A DNA stretch of 6,818 nucleotides from JBBTUF01 sp038063855. Its GTDB lineage: Bacteria > Patescibacteriota > Minisyncoccia > Ryanbacterales > GWA2-47-10b. Positions within the stretch are counted from its first letter, which is position 1; each line of letters opens with the position of its first letter. The notes below the pieces were generated by a model that searched no databases, was not told where the DNA came from, and was given only the letters and a program-made list of their open reading frames with translations. The DNA is taken from assembly GCA_038063855.1 (NCBI GenBank), contig JBBTUF010000023.1, forward strand, positions 1 through 6,818. The letters are read 5' to 3'. The position numbers and the translations under genes were made by a program. Below are positions 1 through 5,081 of this stretch, one piece after another.

Positions 1-1
1 T

Positions 2-727
2 ATCGAATGTTCTGCAATGTGCATGAAATATCTCGGCTCAACGCTCGACATCCATTGCGGTGGCGCTGACCACGTTCAGATTCACCATACAAACGAAATT
101 GCGCAATCAGAGGCCGCGACTGGCAAACCTTTCAGTAAATTTTGGATGCACGCGGCTTTTCTTACAATTCGTGGCGAAAGAATGGCAAAATCATCACCCG
201 AGACAAATATCATTATCGCAACTTTACGTGAACGAGGATTTAACCCACTCGACTTTCGATATCTTGCGCTCGGCACGCACTATCGCAAACCTTTATCGTT
301 TAGCTGGGACGCGCTATCGGGCGCTCGTATTTCGCGCTTAAAAATACTACAAACATTTGTTTCACTTCATAAAAAATCGACAAAATTAGACGCCGCGTTA
401 AAAAAACAATTTCTTGAAGCTATAAATGACGATCTAAATACTTCACGCACATTGGCAATTTTTTGGCAAGGGTTGAAACAAAATGCATCGCAAGATTTTG
501 TGTTGTGGTGTGATACTCTTCTTGGTCTTAATATTCGCGCTGAGGCAAAAGATATATCAAAAAAACCTACCGATATTACCCTCAACGTCAAAGACTTACT
601 TGAACTTCGCGAAACCGCGCGCGCTGAAAAAAATTGGCTCGAAGCCGATGCGTTACGTCAAAAAATAACTCGCCTCGGCTTCAGCATAAAAGACACGCCA
701 CAAGGCCCCATAATCACTAAATTATAA
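2..727 (+). CDS. cysS: Cysteinyl-tRNA synthetase, C-terminal part (5' end outside window)
   Basis: Class I aminoacyl-tRNA synthetase that charges tRNA-Cys in the cytosol. The open frame enters from the left edge, so the N-terminal HIGH region is missing; 241 residues are visible. The fragment opens with IECSAM, and three expected zinc ligands are present at the family spacing: Cys3, His28 and Glu32 of the fragment (HHTNE). The signature loop KMSKS is seen as RMAKS within GERMAKSS, keeping the catalytic second lysine and serine. The C-terminal region has the usual helical DALR-type tail, ending ARAEKNWLEADALRQKI...GFSIKDTPQGP, which is typical of CysRS. DIHCGG replaces the commoner DIHGGG, and HHTNE replaces HHENE; as far as I recall, such substitutions occur in CPR sequences. 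The TAA stop is 73 bp before dnaB. Function is certain; only the true start is unseen. Confidence 0.96.
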   Translation: MECSAMCMKYLGSTLDIHCGGADHVQIHHTNEIAQSEAATGKPFSKFWMHAAFLTIRGERMAKSSPETNIIIATLRERGFNPLDFRYLALGTHYRKPLSFSWDALSGARISRLKILQTFVSLHKKSTKLDAALKKQFLEAINDDLNTSRTLAIFWQGLKQNASQDFVLWCDTLLGLNIRAEAKDISKKPTDITLNVKDLLELRETARAEKNWLEADALRQKITRLGFSIKDTPQGPIITKL

Positions 728-800
728 AGCACAGGTTATAAAGTGTTTGTGCGCCCTGTACGCGTTGCACAAGATTACACTCGTCAGGTAGCATACACAT

Positions 801-2138
801 ATGGTAGAGCAACTCAAAATACCGCCCCACAGCAGAGATGCCGAAATGGCAGTACTCGGATCCATCATGATCGATCGAAATGCTTTGGGAAAAATTCTTG
901 ATGTGCTCAGCCCAGAAGATTTTTACGTCTCCGAGCACGCAACAATATATCGTGCGCTCGTTGATTTGTTTGAAAAAAATGCACCTCTCGATATTCTTGC
1001 GCTTCAAGGTCATCTTGAAGAAAAAAACCTGCTCGAGCGCGTTGGCAATGCAAGCTACCTCACAACGCTCGTAAACTCTGTGGTAAGCCCAGCAAGCGTC
1101 ACACATCATGCAAACGTTGTAAATAAAAAACGCGTGCTTCGCGACCTTCTTTCGGCGTCACACACGATCAACGACCTTGGATACCAAGAAGATAAAGACA
1201 TCGAATGGCTTCTTGATGAAGCAGAACGCAACATTTTTAGTATTTCACAACACTCACTTCGACAAAAGTTTTCACCCGTACGCGATGCTTTGGCAGAGGC
1301 ATGGGAACGTATCGACACCCTCCATAAAGGCAAAGGCGTTATGCGCGGTGTTCCCACGGGCTTTGAAAAGCTCGACAACTTAATTTCTGGATTTCAAAAA
1401 TCCGATCTTATTATTATCGCCGCGCGGCCCTCGCTTGGTAAAACATCCCTCGCGCTCGACATCGCCCGCAATGCCGCAGTCAATCATAAAGTTCCTGTAG
1501 GAATATTTTCTCTTGAAATGTCGACTCAGCAACTCGTTGATCGTTTTATCGCAGCAGAAGCGCATGTTGATTTGTGGAAATTACGCACAGGGCATTTATC
1601 TGAAAACTCAAATGATTTTCAGCGAATAAACGACGCTCTCTCGCGACTTGCCGAAGCACCAATTTACATTGATGATGCGGCAAGCAGTAATGTTTTACAA
1701 ATGCGCGCAATGGCGCGTCGTCTCAAATCAGAATGTAATCTTGGGCTTATTATTATTGATTATTTACAACTCATGCAGCCACGCGAACACACAGACAACA
1801 TGGTACAACAAATTACCGAAATTTCGCGCAGTCTTAAACAACTCGCCCGCGAGCTCGATGTGCCAGTGCTTGCGCTCTCGCAGCTCTCGCGTGCCGTAGA
1901 ACAACGCCACCCGCCGATCCCCCGCCTTTCTGACCTTCGCGAATCAGGATCAATCGAGCAAGATGCTGATGTTGTTATGTTTATTTATAGGGAAGATAAA
2001 ACAAAGCGTGATTCTTCGCGCCCAAATATTGCAGAAATTCTTGTAGAAAAACACCGCAATGGTCCCACCGGACGCGTCGAACTATACTTTAACCAAGAAA
2101 AAGCAAGCTTCTCATCGCTCGACGAAAGCTTCCAATAA
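801..2138 (+). CDS. dnaB: Replicative DNA helicase DnaB
   Basis: Hexameric 5'-3' helicase that unwinds DNA at the replication fork and works with primase. The 445-residue product has normal family length. The N-terminal domain (about residues 1-105, opening PPHSRDAEMAVLGSIM) is followed by a linker and the RecA-like motor (about 175-440). Walker A is ARPSLGKTS with Lys214. Walker B is LGLIIIDYLQL with Asp320. The motifs SLEMS, ALSQLSRAVEQR and SDLRESGSIEQDADVV are intact, and no intein interrupts them. The ATG at 801 gives the expected N terminus, but no good Shine-Dalgarno sequence precedes it (only AGGT about 14 nt upstream). The 73-bp gap after cysS shows no tRNA and no convincing promoter. 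recR follows after 3 bp, so the two are probably co-transcribed. Confidence 0.97.
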   Translation: MVEQLKIPPHSRDAEMAVLGSIMIDRNALGKILDVLSPEDFYVSEHATIYRALVDLFEKNAPLDILALQGHLEEKNLLERVGNASYLTTLVNSVVSPASVTHHANVVNKKRVLRDLLSASHTINDLGYQEDKDIEWLLDEAERNIFSISQHSLRQKFSPVRDALAEAWERIDTLHKGKGVMRGVPTGFEKLDNLISGFQKSDLIIIAARPSLGKTSLALDIARNAAVNHKVPVGIFSLEMSTQQLVDRFIAAEAHVDLWKLRTGHLSENSNDFQRINDALSRLAEAPIYIDDAASSNVLQMRAMARRLKSECNLGLIIIDYLQLMQPREHTDNMVQQITEISRSLKQLARELDVPVLALSQLSRAVEQRHPPIPRLSDLRESGSIEQDADVVMFIYREDKTKRDSSRPNIAEILVEKHRNGPTGRVELYFNQEKASFSSLDESFQ

Positions 2139-2141
2139 CCT

Positions 2142-2756
2142 ATGCAGCCCGAATCAATAAAAAGACTTATTGAATATTTTATACGACTTCCCGGCATTGG
2201 CCCGCGCCAAGCCTCGCGTTTTGCTTTTACATTGCTTGATGAAGACCAGCGCACAATCGAAGGTTTTGTCGACGCGCTTCGCGAAGTAGCGCGATCTGTT
2301 TCGCGCTGTACTGAATGTTTTCGTGCAATCGAAAACGGGGGTGGCGCAACACTATGCCAAACCTGCCGTGGCGATATTCACGCGATTTTAATTGTTGAAA
2401 AAGATCAGGATCACGAGACAATTGCAAAAACTGGCATATGGCAAGACGCCTATCATGTTCTCGGCGGCACTATTTCACTGCTCAACGAAAAAACTCGCGT
2501 TACCGAACGCATTAAAAGCCTATACGAACGCCTTGAGCGCCGTGCAACAAAAGAAAAGCCAATTGAGGTGGCGCTTGCAACTTCTGCCACCACCGAAGGC
2601 GACTCAACCGCCATGTATATCGAACGCGTGCTAGAACCATTTATAAAAGACAAACGCATTACTCTCACTCGCCTCGGCCGTGGCATTTCAACCGGCACTG
2701 AAATGGAATACGCCGACCCAGCCACCCTCTCAAATGCACTGAAAAATAGAAAATAA
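2142..2756 (+). CDS. recR: Recombination mediator protein RecR
   Basis: RecR, usually acting with RecO or RecF, helps load RecA on single-stranded gaps during recombinational repair. The 204 residues match the family length. In order: a helix-hairpin-helix near the N terminus (LPGIGPRQASRFAF, about residues 16-29), a four-cysteine zinc finger (Cys56, Cys59, Cys72, Cys75), a TOPRIM domain starting at LIVEKDQD with acidic Glu86, a YHVLGG motif at about 104-109, and the conserved tail GRGISTGTEMEYAD near 179-192. The finger has a slightly long middle loop (ENGGGATL). The ATG lies 3 bp after the dnaB stop with no clear Shine-Dalgarno, suggesting translational coupling. No intrinsic terminator is visible downstream; an insertion sequence begins 39 bp after the stop and is read in the opposite direction. 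Confidence 0.96.
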   Translation: MQPESIKRLIEYFIRLPGIGPRQASRFAFTLLDEDQRTIEGFVDALREVARSVSRCTECFRAIENGGGATLCQTCRGDIHAILIVEKDQDHETIAKTGIWQDAYHVLGGTISLLNEKTRVTERIKSLYERLERRATKEKPIEVALATSATTEGDSTAMYIERVLEPFIKDKRITLTRLGRGISTGTEMEYADPATLSNALKNRK

Positions 2757-2791
2757 TTTTAGCGAAGATATGCTGTCTGACCATAAAACAA

Positions 2792-2795
2792 CTAG
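2792..2795. repeat. Target-site duplication CTAG, left copy
   Basis: CTAG directly outside the left inverted repeat, matching the CTAG at 3696-3699. Removing the element and one copy would rebuild the probable empty site. Confidence 0.75.
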
Positions 2796-2811
2796 AGCAT
2801 GTTCAAAAACC
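2796..2811 (+). repeat. Left terminal inverted repeat of the insertion sequence
   Basis: AGCATGTTCAAAAACC reads inward from the left end. It matches the right end (read inward on the - strand) at 12 of 16 positions: AGCATGT and AAACC are shared, with four differing bases between. The transposase stop codon (2803-2805) lies inside this repeat. Confidence 0.85.
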
Positions 2812-3621
2812 CCTCGCAAGACGATTGAGCATGATGTTTGACATGGCAATGTACACAAATGCCTCTGAGTGTTCTGGATAGCGTTCATAGTCTTTTGCCA
2901 GTCTCCGGTAAAATCCAAACCATCCGAAGGTACGCTCCACAACCCAACGTCTTGGGAGGATATGGAAAGAACGCACCTGGGTGCGCTTGATAATCTTCAG
3001 AGTAATATTGAGTGTGGTATGAACAATGTCGATAAGCTGTCCGGTATATCCTTGATCGGCAAATATGGTTTTAATACGGTGAAACTGTACTCGTACTTTC
3101 GTGAGCACTACTGCAGCGCTTCTGCGATCAGAAAGCGATGCTTCATGTACGACAACCGAGAGCAACAGTCCAAGAGTATCAGTAACGATGTGTCGCTTTC
3201 TTCCGTTCACTTTCTTGGCTCCATCGAAGCCGGAATATCCAATGTTTGCAACGATCTTTACCGATTGACTGTCGATGATGCCTGCCGATGGTTGAGGGTT
3301 TCTGCCTGCGTGTATTCGCACTCTGGTGCGTAAACGCGCATTGATCTTTTCAAAAACTCCAGCACCGTGCCAGAGGACAAAATAATCGTAAACAGTCTTC
3401 CATTTGGGAAAATCGTGAGGTAAGAACCTCCATTGGCAACCCGTGCGAGCAACGTACAGTATGGCGTTTACAATCTCTCGACGGTCATACTTGGCAGGTC
3501 GTCCTCCTGTGGTATGATTGCTTTTACTGGAAGGGATGAGATGGCGAATGAGATTCCATTGTTCGTCGGATAGATCAGAATCGTATTCTTGTCGAATACA
3601 ATCTGGGTAATGATGTATCAT
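2803..3621 (-). CDS. IS5-family DDE transposase
   Basis: Cut-and-paste transposase of the insertion sequence, 272 residues and uninterrupted. The N-terminal part (DLSDEQWNLIRHLIP, then GGRPAKYDRREIVNAILYV and TGCQWRFLPHDFPKW) is the usual DNA-binding region of this group. The catalytic triad is visible: Asp117 in GIIDSQSVK, Asp189 in FADQGYTG, and Glu229 in WVVERTFGWF followed by the YRRLAKDYER signature. KKVNGRKRHIVTDTLGLLL (137-155) is also characteristic. The ATG at 3621 gives a full-length N terminus; no Shine-Dalgarno sequence precedes it, and the start codon lies inside a 16-bp inverted repeat. The TGA stop sits within the left terminal repeat. The gene converges on recR. No frameshift or missing catalytic residue is seen, so it is probably active. 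Confidence 0.95.
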   Translation of the reverse strand: MIHHYPDCIRQEYDSDLSDEQWNLIRHLIPSSKSNHTTGGRPAKYDRREIVNAILYVARTGCQWRFLPHDFPKWKTVYDYFVLWHGAGVFEKINARLRTRVRIHAGRNPQPSAGIIDSQSVKIVANIGYSGFDGAKKVNGRKRHIVTDTLGLLLSVVVHEASLSDRRSAAVVLTKVRVQFHRIKTIFADQGYTGQLIDIVHTTLNITLKIIKRTQVRSFHILPRRWVVERTFGWFGFYRRLAKDYERYPEHSEAFVYIAMSNIMLNRLARGF

Positions 3622-3658
3622 GTGGGTATATGATTAGCCTTGTATACCCATATGATAC
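3615..3658 (-). promoter_or_regulatory. Hairpin covering the transposase start codon
   Basis: A 16-bp inverted repeat (3615-3630 against 3643-3658, 15 of 16 positions complementary, 12-nt loop) lies at the front of the transposase gene, and the ATG at 3619-3621 is inside its 3' arm. In a transcript entering from outside the element, the start codon would be locked in the stem. Sequestering the start in read-through mRNA is an established way for insertion sequences (for example IS10 and IS50) to avoid activation by neighbouring promoters. A transcript starting between the arms would escape it. The role here is inferred from position. Confidence 0.6.
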
Positions 3659-3679
3659 CTCACTACTTACCTAAGAGGA

Positions 3680-3695
3680 GGTTTCCAGACATGCT
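3680..3695 (-). repeat. Right terminal inverted repeat of the insertion sequence
   Basis: Read inward on the - strand it is AGCATGTCTGGAAACC, which shares AGCATGT and AAACC with the left end. It lies 58 bp upstream of the transposase start. Confidence 0.85.
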
Positions 3696-3699
3696 CTAG
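3696..3699. repeat. Target-site duplication CTAG, right copy
   Basis: CTAG directly outside the right inverted repeat, matching 2792-2795. The site is palindromic, so a 2-bp TA duplication with longer inverted repeats cannot be excluded. Confidence 0.75.
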
Positions 3700-3704
3700 A
3701 ACCA

Positions 3705-3734
3705 ATTCTACTAAATTCAAGCGATCGCTGTAAA
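3705..3734 (-). promoter_or_regulatory. Candidate promoter pointing into the insertion sequence
   Basis: On the - strand, TTTACA (3729-3734) and TAGAAT (3705-3710) are each one base from sigma-70 consensus and are separated by 18 bp. The GCGATCGC palindrome occupies the spacer, so a bound protein could block it. Transcription would start at about 3698, at the edge of the insertion sequence, and run toward the transposase. It is a prediction from two hexamers only. Confidence 0.4.
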
Positions 3735-3736
3735 TT
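3705..3736 (-). repeat. Near-identical 32-bp repeat, copy next to the insertion sequence
   Basis: Matches 4339-4370 at 28 of 32 positions in the same orientation, with a perfect 16-bp core AAATTCAAGCGATCGC at 3713-3728. The centre GCGATCGC is palindromic and the flanks extend it to an imperfect 24-bp dyad. It ends 5 bp from the target duplication of the insertion sequence and 22 bp beyond the stop codon of the PaaX-like gene. It could be an operator for that regulator, or a remnant of a second gene start. Confidence 0.75.
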
Positions 3737-3757
3737 GACATATTAAGAGAGCTCTGT

Positions 3758-4315
3758 TTATTTTAATTGAAAATGGAGTTTGAGTTTTGAGTCATTTGTT
3801 ATTGATAGAACTTCGAGATATTGGACATGTGGACGGATTTCAAATACCTCGATTATAAAATCAATTTCGTCTTTGCATGGATACGGCACTACCCAGACGC
3901 TCTTTTGAAATTGAAGAAAGCCTAATTCTTGCAATTTATTGCGCAATGCCTCGCGCGCCCTTTTGCGTTTCTCTGGGATATCGAACATAACAATATGCCA
4001 ACGCCCATCCCAGCGCGTAGGAACTTTTATTGTGATTTCATCAATCTTATATCGAAGCACTTTTTTCTTGCCACGTTCAGTTAGAACAATAGTTGATGTG
4101 CCATCCTTTTCTATCATAAAATCAACAAGCCGATCGTTATGAAATTCATGAAGTATACGATATAAGACCACCCTATCAATCGATCGCCACGCCTTTGGCA
4201 AGTTCTTTATAATACGCCATTGATTTTTTGGCGAATGACTAAAACCCAATACAACACCCGATGCCAAAAGTAGAAGTATTTTCTGCTTTGTAGGACTAAA
4301 ATAATATCTTTCCAT
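3758..4315 (-). CDS. PaaX/Cas2-like transcriptional regulator
   Basis: Probable DNA-binding regulator of 185 residues. The N-terminal half (about 1-90) looks like a winged helix: KQKILLLLASGVVLGFSHSP, then LYRILHEFHNDRLVDF and a basic wing region LTERGKKKVLRYK. The C-terminal half (about 101-185) is a Cas2-like ferredoxin fold as in PaaX: RWDGRWHIVMFDIPEKRKRA, with Asp112 in FDIP, then LQELGFLQFQKSVWVVPYPC and VQYLEVLSI. Such proteins are often labelled Cas2 in CPR genomes, but no cas genes or CRISPR array are nearby and the winged-helix half argues for a regulator. I chose the ATG at 4315 because family N termini begin just before KILLLL; an in-frame TTG at 4354 adds 13 unlikely residues and lies inside the repeat. 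The Shine-Dalgarno is weak (AGGTG). A terminator and RNA gene lie upstream, and the repeat dyad covers the likely transcription start, suggesting autoregulation. The ligand is unknown. Confidence 0.8.
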   Translation of the reverse strand: MERYYFSPTKQKILLLLASGVVLGFSHSPKNQWRIIKNLPKAWRSIDRVVLYRILHEFHNDRLVDFMIEKDGTSTIVLTERGKKKVLRYKIDEITIKVPTRWDGRWHIVMFDIPEKRKRAREALRNKLQELGFLQFQKSVWVVPYPCKDEIDFIIEVFEIRPHVQYLEVLSITNDSKLKLHFQLK

Positions 4316-4338
4316 AACACCTGCATCCGTATCATAAT

Positions 4339-4370
4339 ATTCTTCCAAATTCAAGCGATCGCAGTAATTT
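4339..4370 (-). promoter_or_regulatory. Near-identical 32-bp repeat and candidate operator upstream of the PaaX-like gene
   Basis: Second copy of the repeat at 3705-3736, with the same 16-bp core at 4347-4362. It is an imperfect 24-bp dyad centred on GCGATCGC (half-sites agree at 9 of 12 positions). On the - strand a TATACT (4371-4376) directly precedes it, without a good -35 box; a start near 4364 would place the dyad over the first transcribed bases and upstream of the ATG at 4315. This is where an autoregulatory operator would be expected. The repeat is seen directly; the operator role is inferred. Confidence 0.5.
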
Positions 4371-4412
4371 AGTATAGTTAGCTGGAAAGGCGTTGATATA
4401 ACGTAACCAAAT

Positions 4413-4439
4413 AAAAAAATGCCGCAGAGTGAACTGCGG
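4413..4439 (-). terminator. Intrinsic terminator at the 3' end of the structured RNA
   Basis: CCGCAG and CTGCGG (4439-4434 with 4427-4422) form a six-pair stem with a six-base loop, followed on the - strand by CA and seven Ts (4419-4413). A run of five As precedes the stem, so weaker action on the + strand is possible. It separates the RNA from the PaaX-like gene, about 98 bp before that gene's ATG. Confidence 0.75.
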
Positions 4440-4567
4440 ACTTTTTGTTGGCAAGTATTACCCTAAAGAACATCTATACGATGACCGCATCTCGGTGAGC
4501 TCATCCCCCCGAATGTCTCTGCCGAGATACGGTCATCGCTAGCCACACGGTGGCTTCGCCTACCAAC
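4413..4567 (-). ncRNA. Unidentified structured RNA, about 155 nt, with own promoter and terminator
   Basis: Read on the - strand, the segment folds into a compact structure. P1 closes it: GUUGGUAGG (4567-4559) with CUUGCCAAC (4455-4447), nine pairs. P2 is AGCCAC and GUGGCU (4555-4541) with a three-base loop. P3 pairs 4538-4522 with 4495-4479 over 17 bp, and its tip carries a further CAUUC-GGGG-GGAUG hairpin (4515-4502). A 23-nt unpaired stretch (4478-4456) follows P3 before the closing strand. A terminator hairpin ends the unit. In P1, P3 and the tip, the pairs that are not Watson-Crick are G-U on the - strand but C-A or A-C on the + strand, so the - strand is the RNA. I find no SRP, tmRNA, RNase P or known riboswitch signature. 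A small 6S-like RNA or a leader of the regulator gene are alternatives. Confidence 0.65.
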
Positions 4568-4570
4568 TTT

Positions 4571-4600
4571 ATCCTACAACAACAAACATTGTTCAGTCAA
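4571..4600 (-). promoter_or_regulatory. Candidate promoter of the structured RNA
   Basis: On the - strand TTGACT (4600-4595) and TAGGAT (4576-4571) are separated by 18 bp. The predicted start falls within a few nucleotides of the first base of the closing stem P1 (4567), which supports both the promoter and the RNA boundary. The TAGGAT box is only 4 of 6. Confidence 0.5.
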
Positions 4601-4614
4601 AAAATAAAATTATT

Positions 4615-4651
4615 AAAAAACAATGCCGCCTGCTACTATTAGCCAGGCGGC
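4615..4651 (-). terminator. Intrinsic terminator of the small-gene cassette
   Basis: GCCGCCTG (4625-4632) and CAGGCGGC (4644-4651) form a perfect eight-pair, GC-rich stem with an 11-nt loop. On the - strand it is followed by ATTG and six Ts, then more T-rich sequence. It lies 45 bp after the stop codon of the cysteine-rich peptide gene and just upstream of the promoter of the structured RNA, insulating the two units. Confidence 0.85.
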
Positions 4652-4695
4652 GATGCAATTACTTTAGGCGAGTTGCCCGCCCTTGTTACCTACTG

Positions 4696-4851
4696 CTAAC
4701 GAGCAAGTGCGATGTCGTGCTCGCAAGGAATTCCCTGCTCTGCGGAATACCAACATCCACAGTTTGCTCGCCCGACAATAGCAAGATCTGCCGCTACCTG
4801 CTCGGGAGTGCGCTCGTCGATGACTCCATCACATTGCGCGTTGTCTTCCAT
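4696..4851 (-). CDS. Small cysteine-rich protein, 51 residues, unknown function
   Basis: I do not recognise this family. The product begins MEDNAQCDGVIDERTPEQVA and is acidic in its first half. The second half carries Cys31, Cys33, Cys43 and His45 (NCGCWYSAEQGIPCEHDI), an arrangement that could bind a metal ion, although one finger this small would be unusual. No signal peptide or membrane segment is seen, so it is probably cytosolic. The ATG at 4851 is chosen over an earlier in-frame start because AAGGAGGG lies just 5-7 nt upstream of it. The gene is the last of three small genes; 40 bp separate it from the membrane peptide gene, and a strong terminator follows the stop. The ribosome binding site and terminator make a real gene likely despite the length. 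Confidence 0.65.
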   Translation of the reverse strand: MEDNAQCDGVIDERTPEQVAADLAIVGRANCGCWYSAEQGIPCEHDIALAR

Positions 4852-4891
4852 TCTCGTCCCTCCTTGGTTTTGTCTGAACCCCACGAAGCCG

Positions 4892-5059
4892 TCAAGGAAA
4901 AAAAGATTGAAGCAACTGTTTTACGAAGACAAAAAATGAAACGATGCCGAACGTGATGCCAAAACCGTTGAAGTAACCTGCAAGAAGCTTTTGATTTTGC
5001 CTTTGCGCAAACATGCCAAGACAAAAACATGCAAGAGCTGCAATCAGCAAATACACCAT
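4892..5059 (-). CDS. Small membrane protein with two predicted helices, 55 residues
   Basis: Family not recognised. The protein starts MVYLLIAALACFCLGMFA, a first hydrophobic helix (about residues 2-18), followed by a short polar basic linker (QRQNQKLLAGYFNG) and a second helix (about 33-54, FGITFGIVSFFVFVKQLLQS). It is therefore expected in the cytoplasmic membrane as a hairpin. The ATG at 5059 is supported by a strong GAGGAGG six bases upstream; an upstream TTG in the same frame overlaps that ribosome binding site and is rejected. It lies 124 bp after the lipoprotein gene, with a leader containing several strong hairpins, and 40 bp before the cysteine-rich peptide gene. A shared envelope-related role with the lipoprotein is possible but unproven. 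Confidence 0.65.
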   Translation of the reverse strand: MVYLLIAALACFCLGMFAQRQNQKLLAGYFNGFGITFGIVSFFVFVKQLLQSFFP

Positions 5060-5081
5060 CGTAACCCTCCTCAAAGAACTG

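Larger units (their letters stand above)
2796..3695 (-). mobile_element. Complete IS5-family insertion sequence (about 900 bp) with CTAG target duplication
   Basis: A full insertion sequence carrying one transposase gene. The outer ends are imperfect inverted repeats starting AGCATGT on both sides, and CTAG is present directly outside each end (2792-2795 and 3696-3699). CTAG fits the YTAR-type target of several IS5-family groups. Because CTAG is its own reverse complement, the border can also be drawn one base further out (GAGCATGT), with TA as the duplication. Everything needed for mobility looks intact: both ends, an unbroken DDE gene and matching target copies. This suggests a fairly recent insertion between recR and the regulator gene. 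The assignment to IS5 rests on the protein; I lean to an IS1031-like relative within the family but cannot fix the subgroup without a database. Confidence 0.93.

Noticed and set aside
728..800. Possible tRNA or promoter between cysS and dnaB
   Set aside because: No cloverleaf can be drawn, and the best hexamer pair (TTGCAC with TAGCAT) is too weak to support.
717..1378. - strand frames of 130 and 90 codons over dnaB
   Set aside because: They are shadows of the DnaB coding frame and show no family features.
2869..3333. 154-codon + strand frame inside the insertion sequence
   Set aside because: It is antisense to the well-conserved transposase frame and has no recognisable domain or ribosome binding site.
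3758..4315. Calling the regulator a CRISPR-associated Cas2
   Set aside because: The C-terminal fold resembles Cas2, but a winged-helix half precedes it and there is no CRISPR array or other cas gene in the window.
3758..4354. TTG at 4354 as start of the PaaX-like gene
   Set aside because: It adds 13 residues not typical of the family, lacks a ribosome binding site and lies in the repeat; the ATG at 4315 gives the expected N terminus.
3713..4362. CRISPR-like or cyanobacterial HIP1 reading of the GCGATCGC repeats
   Set aside because: Only two long copies exist, more than 600 bp apart with a gene between them, and the gene content is not cyanobacterial.
4413..4567. SRP RNA, tmRNA, RNase P RNA or TPP riboswitch at the structured RNA
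   Set aside because: The SRP GGAAG-type loop, the tmRNA ends, RNase P core motifs and the TPP CUGAGA motif are absent. A short AGGGUAAUAC-like stretch resembling part of TPP aptamers is in the wrong structural context.
4712..4956. Two overlapping + strand frames of 75 and 79 codons
   Set aside because: They oppose the two small - strand genes, which have strong ribosome binding sites and a terminator; the + frames have neither.
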